DNA of 11,077 nucleotides. It comes from Elusimicrobiota bacterium. GTDB taxonomy: Bacteria; Elusimicrobiota; Elusimicrobia; Elusimicrobiales; Elusimicrobiaceae. The translations under genes and the position numbers were made by a program. Under the pieces are notes generated by a model. It was not told the DNA's origin. It ran no database searches and saw only the letters and a list, made by a program, of their open reading frames with translations. The DNA lies in contig JAEWSL010000033.1 of assembly GCA_023398295.1 (NCBI GenBank), positions 1 to 11,077 of the forward strand, written 5' to 3'. This document shows, piece after piece, positions 1 to 4,910 of this stretch; positions within the stretch are counted from its first letter, which is position 1, and each line of letters starts with the position of its first letter.

Positions 1-255
1 GCTGAGCTCGCCGTAAAGCTCAATAACCTGCGGCACATAAGCCGCGCGCGCGCCGGGGGGTATATTTATATCGCCTTCAAGCGGCGTGGGAAGACCCATT
101 ATTGCTTTTAAGAGGGTGGTCTTGCCCGCGCCGTTATCGCCCATAACGGTGATTTTGCCGCCGCAGGGAATAATTGCGTCAAAGCCCTCAAAGCATACTT
201 TGTTTGGGAAAACAAGGGACAAATTTTTAAGAATTATCGGTTTTTGTACTGCCAT
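1..255 (-). CDS. ABC transporter ATP-binding protein, ZnuC-like (partial, N-terminal 85 aa)
   Basis: This is the N-terminal 85 residues of an ABC ATPase; the rest lies beyond base 1. The Walker A motif GDNGAGKTT sits at residues 39-47 and the Q-loop is in YVPQ at 73-76. The ABC signature and Walker B are outside the window. Only about 20 residues separate the Walker A helix from YVPQ, and a short basic or proline-rich turn fills that gap. This matches the compact layout of zinc/manganese ABC ATPases such as ZnuC. Metal specificity is therefore a fair inference, not proven. The start ATG (253-255) has a strong AGGAGG Shine-Dalgarno just upstream on this strand. It is divergent from the first ArsR gene across a 273-base gap, so a metal-related context is plausible. 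A permease and a solute-binding protein would be expected nearby but cannot be seen here. Confidence 0.88.
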   Translation of the reverse strand, partial: MAVQKPIILKNLSLVFPNKVCFEGFDAIIPCGGKITVMGDNGAGKTTLLKAIMGLPTPLEGDINIPPGARAAYVPQVIELYGELS

Positions 256-478
256 AAAAGCCTCCTTTATCGGAGAATAAAAAAATTAAACTGCGGTTTT
301 CATCCTGCGTCTGCGGTTTATTTTTTTACATTTTTATGGGTTCCTCTTCGTACCGGCAATATAACCGCCGTATATTGTTATTTTAGCAAATTTTACCCGC
401 GCGCTTTGCGCAGCGGGGCGCTGGCGCATCCTGTTGTTTTTGGCTTTTTTGGGGGGAAATATTGCTTTACTATGCATA

Positions 479-501
479 CATATTGATAATTGTAAATATA
501 T
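479..501 (+). promoter_or_regulatory. Putative ArsR operator, copy 1
   Basis: The core ATATTGATAATTGTAAATAT (480-499) is an imperfect palindrome: 16 of 20 positions match its own reverse complement, with ATATT/AATAT outer arms. This resembles the AT-rich, roughly 12-2-12 operators of ArsR/SmtB repressors. A near copy, 21 of 23 bases identical, lies at 856-878 before the permease gene. Binding by the adjacent ArsR protein is inferred. A Fur/Zur-type site is the main alternative, given the divergent ZnuC-like gene. Confidence 0.6.
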
Positions 502-511
502 GTTGTATAAT
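483..511 (+). promoter_or_regulatory. Sigma70-type promoter of the first ArsR gene
   Basis: A -35 box TTGATA (483-488) and a perfect -10 box TATAAT (506-511) are separated by exactly 17 bases. Transcription would begin around 517-519, only about 10 bases before the ATG at 529. The AGAGG ribosome binding site would then lie at the very 5' end of the message. The ArsR-type operator at 479-501 covers the -35 box and most of the spacer, the right place for repression by blocking RNA polymerase. Confidence 0.75.
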
Positions 512-528
512 ATTACAAGAGGTCCAAG

Positions 529-840
529 ATGAAAGATTTTAAGAATTCCGCTAAAATGTTTAAGTCGCTCTGCGACGAAAACCGCTTGAAAATTATGCAT
601 ATTTTAACGCGCGGCGAGTACTGCGCCTGCAAACTCCTTGACACGCTTAACATCGGTCAGCCGACATTGTCCCACCATATGGCCGTTCTTTGCAAAAGCG
701 GGCTTGTCTCCAGCCGCCGCCAAGGCAAGTGGACGCATTATAAGATAAATAAAAAAGGCGCGGCGGCCGCAAATGCAGTGCTGGCCAAACTTGTAAAGGC
801 AAGCTGTAAGAAAAGCGGCTGCGGGTGCGGGCAAAGCTGA
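529..840 (+). CDS. ArsR/SmtB-family transcriptional repressor, Cys-rich (module A)
   Basis: This 103-residue protein has the usual ArsR length. It has an N-terminal helix with LCDENRLKIMHIL (14-26), and the recognition helix lies in QPTLSHHMAVL (44-54). The beta-wing is VSSRRQGKWTHYKI (60-73). Metal(loid) ligand candidates are Cys32 and Cys34 in GEYCACKLL. This is the CXC position of the ELCVCDL motif by which classical ArsR proteins bind As(III). More cysteines occur at 15 and 55 and in the C-terminal tail (93, 98, 100 in CKKSGCGCGQS), which could supply a third ligand. Repression released by a thiol-binding metal(loid) is expected from the family; the inducer is unknown. It is followed 52 bases later by the permease, whose upstream region carries a copy of this gene's operator. 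The start is fixed by the AGAGG site six bases upstream. Confidence 0.93.
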   Translation: MKDFKNSAKMFKSLCDENRLKIMHILTRGEYCACKLLDTLNIGQPTLSHHMAVLCKSGLVSSRRQGKWTHYKINKKGAAAANAVLAKLVKASCKKSGCGCGQS

Positions 841-855
841 TTTTTTTTAATTTTT

Positions 856-878
856 CATATTGATGACTGTAAATATAT
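856..878 (+). promoter_or_regulatory. Putative ArsR operator, copy 2, before the permease
   Basis: This copy matches the 479-501 element at 21 of 23 bases; the only differences are A to G at 865 and T to C at 867. The core ATATTGATGACTGTAAATAT keeps the outer arms and the TGTAAATAT half. It lies 15 bases before the permease ATG, overlapping the region where a promoter or the ribosome binding site would be. A possible -10 TATATA (874-879) falls inside it. Repression of the permease independently of the upstream arsR transcript is inferred. Confidence 0.55.
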
Positions 879-892
879 AGAGGAGGTTTTTT

Positions 893-1861
893 ATGTTTTC
901 CGTTTTCACCGTTTTTGCAGATAAATGCACGGCGCTTTTAGGGCTGGACGCGCAAAGCCCTCTAGGCTCTTCTGTGCACTTTTTTATAGAGGATATTACA
1001 AAAATATTTCTCCTTATTTATGCGATTATTTTTATCATATCCTTATTTCGCGCGCAACTGTCCCCCGAGCGGGTAAAAGAATATCTTGCCGGCAAAAAGC
1101 GTTGGTACGGCTATCTGCTGGCTGTGTTTTTAGGCGCAATTACGCCGTTTTGCTCCTGCTCGTCAATTCCTTTGTTTATCGGTTTTATAACGGCGGGCGT
1201 GCCTTTTGGCATAACAATGGCGTTTTTGATAAGTTCGCCGCTGATAAGCGAGATTGCGACCGTGCTCCTCTTGGGTATGAGCGGCGCGGGGCCTAAAGTG
1301 GCGTTGATTTATGTTGCGGCGGGCTCGGTAATAGCTTTTTTCGGAGGGCTGCTGGCAGATAAATTCCATTTGGAAAAATATATAGCCTGTGACTTTTCGC
1401 AAAACCTCACCCCCGTTTGCAACTGCGGCCAAACCGTAAAAGAAAAAGCGGCCGAACTTATAAAATACGCTCATAATTTTGCGTGGGATACGCTAAAAAG
1501 TATAGCCGTCTACGTCCTGCTGGGCCTAATAGTGGGAGCGGCCATACACGGCTACGTACCCTCTGAGTTTCTGGCAAAATATCTTGGGCCTTCAAACCCG
1601 TTTGCGGTGCCGCTTGCCTCAATAATCGGTGCGCCGATTTACGCAAATCACGTTGGCGTAATACCCATAATTCAGGCTTTGCTGCTAAAGGGCGTTCCCG
1701 TGGGCACTTCGCTTGTTATACTTATGAGCATAACGGCCATATCTTTGCCGGAGATGATTATGCTCAAAAAAGTGTTATCGTGGAAGATGATAGGCATTTT
1801 TTTAGTTTATCTGATTATCGCTTTTATAATCGTCGGCTATCTGCTTAACTGGATAATGTAG
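893..1861 (+). CDS. ArsP/DUF318-type permease (PF03773 family), probable metalloid or organoarsenical efflux
   Basis: This is a 322-residue polytopic membrane protein. Hydrophobic segments lie roughly at 34-53, 73-100, 104-127, 137-154, 203-220, 236-262, 266-286 and 299-320. The family hallmark is TPFCSCSSIPLF at 84-95, with Cys87 and Cys89 in the membrane. It also has SPLISE (115-120), GAPIYANHVGVIP (246-258) and SLPEMIM (284-290). These features identify the permease family that contains ArsP, which exports trivalent organoarsenicals; other members have unknown substrates. A polar central loop (155-200) carries a second cysteine pair, Cys176 and Cys178, in VCNCGQ. It follows an ArsR gene carrying a CXC sensor motif. 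It overlaps the ribosome binding site of a thioredoxin-like gene, so the three probably act together. The start has a GAGGAGG site at 880-886. Substrate is inferred from context only. Confidence 0.88.
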   Translation: MFSVFTVFADKCTALLGLDAQSPLGSSVHFFIEDITKIFLLIYAIIFIISLFRAQLSPERVKEYLAGKKRWYGYLLAVFLGAITPFCSCSSIPLFIGFITAGVPFGITMAFLISSPLISEIATVLLLGMSGAGPKVALIYVAAGSVIAFFGGLLADKFHLEKYIACDFSQNLTPVCNCGQTVKEKAAELIKYAHNFAWDTLKSIAVYVLLGLIVGAAIHGYVPSEFLAKYLGPSNPFAVPLASIIGAPIYANHVGVIPIIQALLLKGVPVGTSLVILMSITAISLPEMIMLKKVLSWKMIGIFLVYLIIAFIIVGYLLNWIM

Positions 1862-1869
1862 GAGGATTT

Positions 1870-2109
1870 ATGGAAATAAAAGTTTTGGGCGCGGGCTGTT
1901 CTAAATGCAAAACGCTTTTGCAAAATGTTGAGACGGCCTTAAAAGAACTTGGCGTAAGCGCAAAGGTGGAAAAAGTGGAGGATATTGCCCAAATAGTATC
2001 CTTTGGCATTATGAGCACGCCCGCCTTGGTTATTGACGGTAAAGTAGTACTTTGCGGCCGCGTAGCGGGCGCGGGCGAGCTAAAAAAACTTATAGAGAAA
2101 AATTTATAA
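1870..2109 (+). CDS. Small thioredoxin/glutaredoxin-fold protein with CXXC (redox-active disulfide protein family)
   Basis: This 79-residue protein has the thioredoxin-like order of beta strand (EIKVLG), active site CSKC (Cys10-Cys13), helix, strand, cis-Pro loop (STPALVIDGKVV, about 54-65) and C-terminal helix. Length and motif match the archaeal and bacterial MTH895/TM0996-type small disulfide proteins, often found beside ArsP-family permeases. It has no signal peptide, so it is cytoplasmic. The AGGAGG ribosome binding site (1860-1865) overlaps the permease stop codon, so the two are almost certainly co-transcribed and perhaps translationally coupled. It may reduce or carry thiol-bound substrate to the permease's cytoplasmic cysteines; that is inference. 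An additional Cys is present near residue 69 in VLCGRV. Confidence 0.9.
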   Translation: MEIKVLGAGCSKCKTLLQNVETALKELGVSAKVEKVEDIAQIVSFGIMSTPALVIDGKVVLCGRVAGAGELKKLIEKNL

Positions 2110-2155
2110 GTTTTTACCGCAGGAAAGCCCCGTTCAGACAGGGCCCCCCGGCCGC

Positions 2156-2184
2156 TTGACATTATGCTTTTATTTATATATTCT
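2156..2184 (+). promoter_or_regulatory. Promoter of the second ArsR gene, giving a leaderless message
   Basis: A perfect -35 box TTGACA (2156-2161) is followed after 17 bases by TATTCT (2179-2184, four of six matches to TATAAT). Initiation 7-9 bases downstream would fall at 2191-2193, the A of the ATG. An alternative -10, TATATT at 2177-2182, gives a leader of only a few bases. No purine-rich ribosome binding site exists between the promoter and the ATG. Confidence 0.65.
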
Positions 2185-2193
2185 AATAATATA
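2177..2193 (+). promoter_or_regulatory. Putative operator of the second ArsR, overlapping -10 box and start codon
   Basis: TATATTCTAATAATATA is a 17-base imperfect palindrome with one mismatched pair around a central base. It covers the -10 element and the first base of the start codon. The same sequence occurs inverted at 2536-2552 before the next gene (15 of 17 matches, 14 contiguous). It differs from the module A operator, consistent with a separate regulator. Confidence 0.55.
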
Positions 2194-2510
2194 TGAAAGC
2201 AAAACGAAACTTAAACAAAACCTTGGATATCGCCGCCTACGCGCAGATATTAAAAGCCCTGGCCCATCCGCTTAGGCTAAAAATAGTCTGCGGGCTTTCA
2301 AAAAAGGGGGCGTGCAACGTCGGCACTATGGCAAAAAAGCTCGGCGCGCCGCAGCCCACGGTATCGCAGCATATAAACATACTTAAAAGCGCGGGCGTAA
2401 TAGCCGGCTACAGAAAGGGCGTGGAGGTTTGCTATAAAATAGAAAACCCCGAAGCCTTAAAAATAATAAAAGCCCTTAATATAAATTTTTGTAAAGAGAA
2501 CCTGACGTAA
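2193..2510 (+). CDS. ArsR/SmtB-family transcriptional repressor (module B)
   Basis: This 105-residue winged-helix repressor has LKALAHPLRLKIVCGL (20-35) as its first DNA-binding-domain helices. The recognition helix lies in QPTVSQHINILKSAG (54-68). The wing is GYRKGVEVCYKI (72-83). Cysteines are at 33, 41, 80 and 100. It lacks the CXC As(III) motif of its neighbour. A single Cys41 before helix 3 with a Cys in the last helix (Cys100) resembles the two-cysteine layout of BigR/SqrR persulfide sensors. This makes a redox or sulfur signal possible, though a metal is not excluded. Length and fold are certain; the inducer is not. There is no upstream Shine-Dalgarno and no alternative nearby start, so the ATG at 2193 is probably read from a leaderless message. 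The next gene starts 62 bases later and carries an inverted copy of this gene's operator. Confidence 0.92.
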   Translation: MKAKRNLNKTLDIAAYAQILKALAHPLRLKIVCGLSKKGACNVGTMAKKLGAPQPTVSQHINILKSAGVIAGYRKGVEVCYKIENPEALKIIKALNINFCKENLT

Positions 2511-2535
2511 GTTTATATTTTTTTGGCAGATATAT

Positions 2536-2552
2536 TGTATTATTAGAATATT
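2536..2552 (-). promoter_or_regulatory. Inverted copy of the second ArsR operator, before the polyferredoxin gene
   Basis: Read on the minus strand this segment matches the 2177-2193 palindrome at 15 of 17 positions; bases 2538-2551 are identical. It lies 20 bases before the polyferredoxin ATG. It overlaps a possible promoter, TTGGCA at 2523-2528 and TAGAAT at 2544-2549 with a short 15-base spacer. Control by the second ArsR protein is inferred from the shared sequence and position. Confidence 0.55.
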
Positions 2553-2572
2553 TGCATATATAAGGAGGCCTT

Positions 2573-3196
2573 ATGAATAAAACAAAAACAAGCAGATTTA
2601 TTTTAGGCACGCTTACGCTTATCGTCCTGCTTACGGGGTGGAAGCTTCATTTTCTGGGCTGGATAGTGCCCGCCGCCATGGTTTTGGGGGTGGCGGGCGC
2701 GCTTATTTTTGGCAACAGGTTTATCTGCGGCTATGTTTGCCCGAGGGGGGCTTTCCTTGACTCTTACGTCTCAAAAATAGCAAAAAAGAAGGCTGCCCCG
2801 CCTTTTATGCACGCAAACGCCTTAAAGACGGGGACGCTGGTATTGTTATTTGGCTTTTTCTTTTTTAACATATATAAAATGCAGGATTATTCTCTGCTGC
2901 CTTTTTTGTTTTGGAAGATGTGTTTTATTACTACGCTTATCGGCCTTGCGCTTGCATTTTTTATTAACGAGAGAAGCTGGTGTATGATATGCCCCGTAGG
3001 CTCTATCGGCGGCTGGCTTAAAAGGAAAGACAAGGCTTTAACCGTCGGGGAAGGCTGCGTGGGCTGCGGCAAATGCAATAAAGCGTGCCCTATGAAAATC
3101 AACCCAAGCAGTTTTAAGGGCGGCTCTATATCGCATGCTAATTGTATTTCCTGCGGGCAATGCAAACTTGCCTGCCCAAAAAAAGTTATCAAATAA
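2573..3196 (+). CDS. Membrane-bound 4Fe-4S polyferredoxin (NapH/MauN-like)
   Basis: This 207-residue electron carrier has membrane segments near 8-28, 31-47, 86-102 and 114-131. Two membrane-proximal cysteine pairs, CGYVCP (Cys52, Cys56) and CMICP (Cys137, Cys140), are the hallmark of the NapH/NosR/MauN family. The C-terminal domain has two complete ferredoxin motifs: CVGCGKCNKACP (162-173) and CISCGQCKLACP (191-202), each able to hold a 4Fe-4S cluster. At about 207 residues it is slightly shorter than typical NapH. It probably moves electrons between the quinone pool or a cytoplasmic donor and a partner; no partner oxidoreductase is adjacent except OsmC. A strong AAGGAGG site (2562-2568) sets the start. 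It is 24 bases from the OsmC gene, so the two probably form one operon under the second ArsR. The substrate pathway is not known. Confidence 0.9.
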   Translation: MNKTKTSRFILGTLTLIVLLTGWKLHFLGWIVPAAMVLGVAGALIFGNRFICGYVCPRGAFLDSYVSKIAKKKAAPPFMHANALKTGTLVLLFGFFFFNIYKMQDYSLLPFLFWKMCFITTLIGLALAFFINERSWCMICPVGSIGGWLKRKDKALTVGEGCVGCGKCNKACPMKINPSSFKGGSISHANCISCGQCKLACPKKVIK

Positions 3197-3220
3197 AACT
3201 GGAAAAGAACGGAGGAAGTT

Positions 3221-3604
3221 ATGATAGAAACAAAGTATGTCGGCAATATGAAAGTTGACGTTAAAATCGGCGGCTTTACGGTGCATACCGATCTGCCGCC
3301 CGAGTACAAAGGCGATAATACCGCACCGGACCCCTTCACTTTATTTTTAGCTTCTTTTGCGGCCTGCAGTTCGGTTTTTGCGCTTTTTTATTTGGATAAA
3401 CACGGCCTTAGCCGCCAGGGCGTGCGCGTTGCCGTTGAGCCGCAGCTTACAAAGCAGGGCATGGCCGAAAGCGCAAAAGTTTTTGTTACCATACCGCAGG
3501 ATTTCCCCCAAGAACACGAGAACGGCCTTAAGGCTATGGTGGAGGGCTGCAAAGTCGGTAAGCATTTGAAGATTCCGCATGAAGTCGTGCTTGTAAGGAA
3601 GTAA
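3221..3604 (+). CDS. OsmC/Ohr-superfamily protein, probable peroxidase
   Basis: This 127-residue cytoplasmic protein is of normal OsmC-family length. The two catalytic cysteines are present: Cys49 in FLASFAACSSVFAL and Cys110 in VEGCKVGKHL. The intervening region carries a VRVAVEP strand and the charged turn expected of the fold. OsmC and Ohr proteins reduce organic or inorganic hydroperoxides using this cysteine pair, and some act on persulfides. This member is closer to the broad OsmC/YhfA-like group than to classical Ohr, judging by motif wording only. GGAGG at 3211-3215 sets the start. It is the last gene of module B, so it is likely co-regulated with the polyferredoxin. A role in redox or thiol-reactive stress fits both modules. 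Confidence 0.9.
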   Translation: MIETKYVGNMKVDVKIGGFTVHTDLPPEYKGDNTAPDPFTLFLASFAACSSVFALFYLDKHGLSRQGVRVAVEPQLTKQGMAESAKVFVTIPQDFPQEHENGLKAMVEGCKVGKHLKIPHEVVLVRK

Positions 3605-3610
3605 TTGTGC

Positions 3611-3628
3611 GCGGGCTGGCAGGCCCGC
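3611..3628 (+). other. GC-rich hairpin after the OsmC gene
   Basis: GCGGGC (3611-3616) and GCCCGC (3623-3628) form a perfect six-base stem around a six-base loop, seven bases after the OsmC stop codon. No T-run follows on the plus strand, so it is not a textbook intrinsic terminator. It could be an RNA 3' stabiliser or a weak or factor-dependent stop. Confidence 0.35.
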
Positions 3629-3678
3629 ATAAAAACATCGCGATATCTTCCGTGCGCGTTTTAGGGATAACAGAGGGT

Positions 3679-3721
3679 AATAAAACAGGCCGCCGCAGGG
3701 TAAAACCTGCGCGGCGGCCTG
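3679..3721 (-). terminator. Intrinsic terminator of the minus-strand lipoprotein gene
   Basis: CAGGCCGCCGC (3686-3696) pairs perfectly with GCGGCGGCCTG (3711-3721). A further AGG/CCT pairing lies inside a two-base GC bulge, leaving a loop of about six bases. On the minus strand the stem is followed directly by TTTTATT (3685-3679), the classic rho-independent arrangement. It lies about 50 bases past the stop codon at 3772. On the plus strand no T-run follows the stem, so it acts mainly on minus-strand transcription, although the stem could also slow convergent transcripts. Confidence 0.75.
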
Positions 3722-3771
3722 CGCAAGAGCTGGAACGCATTGTTTTTTTGCGGGCAGTACGGGCTGATAAA

Positions 3772-4713
3772 TCAGAAATCGGCAACTAAAACAGCTTCTC
3801 TTGGCTGTAAAATGCCTTCGCAGACAGGCATTACAAAAGACTTATCTGTTTCGGTTATATATTCTTTAGGCCCGCCCAGCATATCTTTCAAAGCGTTTTG
3901 CTGGGTTCGGTAATGTCCTTCTCCAAAGACGGCCAAAACGGTATCGTATTTGCTTAAGGCCGCGGCAATATTTTTTATCATAAAGGGATCTCTTGCATAC
4001 AAATCTTCGTCTATAGATATGGAGTTTGTTATATAACCGTTTTTTATAGGGAAAATAAGCTTTGCACAGGAATAGTTTTGGAAATTAATAGAGTCATAAC
4101 TTTCCCCAAAGTTTTTTTGCGTCCAGGCGTTTAGTTCCTGCGGAGTAAACAATTTGCCGAACTCCTGCTTGTGAAGATGTTTTTCAAAAGAAGCAATATC
4201 CTTCCGCGCACTCTTTTTCTTGCACGGATTATCCGCGTTTGCCACAACGGAGCGTATTATTAAATATCCCTGCAAATCGTAATAAGTATAGTTGCCCTCT
4301 TTAACCAATTTTTTCCACACGTCTTTTTGATTTGCGTCGGCGCGGACGATAGGTATTGCCTTTTCCTCCGCTTTTGCGGCGGTATAATGGGACTCCATTT
4401 TATAACACTTTTTGAAGGGGGCTTTATCACCGCGGAAGCTCTCAAGCAAAGCCGCCTGAGGCTTAAAATTATCAAAAATATAGTTCACCATATTTAGAGT
4501 TTTGTCATTCATATGCGCTGCGGCCAAATATATAAGGGTTTTATTCCCATACTTATATATTGCGATATACGGAGGCTCAAGAAATTTATTTTTATAGAGA
4601 GGGGGGAGCACTTCTTCAAAAGCGTCTATTTTTTCCATTTTAGGCGTAAATTTAACGTTTTGCAAACAGCCTGCTAAGCAAAAGGGCATTAGTAAAATTA
4701 TTATTTTTTTCAT
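3772..4713 (-). CDS. Lipoprotein with TraB/TIKI/EreA-like motifs, function unknown
   Basis: The 313-residue product starts with a basic-hydrophobic signal peptide ending in a lipobox LAGC, so Cys16 would be lipidated and the protein anchored outside the cytoplasmic membrane. The mature part shows an early strand ending in IYLAAAHMND (His67), then AALLESFRG (Glu91). Late in the protein comes LYARDPFMIKNI (Arg241-Asp242), closely followed by VLAVFGEGHYR (Gly264, His267). Spaced His, Glu, Arg and GxxH residues of this kind are typical of the TraB/PrgY, TIKI and erythromycin-esterase-like/ChaN superfamily. Members include metal-dependent proteases and hydrolases. Assignment rests on motif reading, so a remote relationship is likely but the reaction is unknown. 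Other cysteines are at 103, 164, 216 and 298. The ribosome binding site is weak (GGAAAAC). It stands alone, convergent with the OsmC gene and divergent from the SulP gene. Confidence 0.8.
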   Translation of the reverse strand: MKKIIILLMPFCLAGCLQNVKFTPKMEKIDAFEEVLPPLYKNKFLEPPYIAIYKYGNKTLIYLAAAHMNDKTLNMVNYIFDNFKPQAALLESFRGDKAPFKKCYKMESHYTAAKAEEKAIPIVRADANQKDVWKKLVKEGNYTYYDLQGYLIIRSVVANADNPCKKKSARKDIASFEKHLHKQEFGKLFTPQELNAWTQKNFGESYDSINFQNYSCAKLIFPIKNGYITNSISIDEDLYARDPFMIKNIAAALSKYDTVLAVFGEGHYRTQQNALKDMLGGPKEYITETDKSFVMPVCEGILQPREAVLVADF

Positions 4714-4837
4714 AATTGTTTAGTTTTCCTTTTTTGCGGAGTAATATCTTAAAAAATTATAACAAATAAGAATGTGATACTATTTATTTTCCCGCGGTTT
4801 TTTAAGGCGTTTTTTTAGGATAATATGCGGCGCGCAC

Positions 4838-4877
4838 AGAGGTAAAAAAGCCATCAGAATTTTACACGCCTCTTTTT
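4838..4877 (+). other. Possible hairpin plus T-run upstream of the SulP gene
   Basis: AGAGG (4838-4842) can pair with CCTCT (4869-4873), and TAAAA (4843-4847) with TTTTA (4860-4864), if a four-base CACG bulge is allowed. TTTT follows the stem. It could be a weak attenuator or terminator between the divergent start sites. The bulge and AT pairs make this doubtful. The rest of this 197-base gap shows only AT-rich promoter-like DNA. Confidence 0.25.
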
Positions 4878-4901
4878 ATGTTTCTTTTTATAAGGTAAAA
4901 T
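4873..4901 (+). promoter_or_regulatory. Possible promoter of the SulP gene, near-leaderless
   Basis: TAAAAT (4896-4901) resembles a -10 box and has a poor -35 candidate TTTTTA (4873-4878) 17 bases upstream. Initiation would fall near 4908, about three bases before the ATG at 4911. No usable Shine-Dalgarno lies within 12 bases of that ATG, and an in-frame stop at 4896 rules out an upstream start. Confidence 0.3.
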
Positions 4902-4910
4902 ATTATATAC

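Larger units (their letters stand above)
256..528. other. Divergent intergenic region between the ABC ATPase and the first ArsR gene
   Basis: This 273-base gap must hold promoters for both directions. The right end carries a clear promoter and operator for the ArsR gene, listed separately. On the left, the 9-mer CTGCGGTTT occurs twice, at 291-299 and 311-319, exactly 20 bases apart and upstream of the minus-strand ATPase; it could be a regulator site but may be chance. No convincing coding sequence, RNA gene or terminator was seen. The short open frames here lack ribosome binding sites and recognisable protein features. Confidence 0.5.

Noticed and set aside
244..600. Open reading frames on both strands in the ABC-ArsR gap
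   Set aside because: No ribosome binding sites, low-complexity or composition-driven translations, and they overlap a clear promoter/operator region.
2115..2150. Possible terminator hairpin between the CXXC protein gene and the second ArsR gene
   Set aside because: GCCC/GGGC can pair over four bases, but the stem is short with a mismatch and no T-run follows.
2887..3339. 150-codon minus-strand frame opposite the polyferredoxin and OsmC genes
   Set aside because: It is antisense to two genes with strong motif support and has no family features or good start.
3607..3789. 60-codon plus-strand frame after the OsmC gene
   Set aside because: Its sequence is made of the two hairpins and the 3' end of the convergent lipoprotein gene; no ribosome binding site precedes it.
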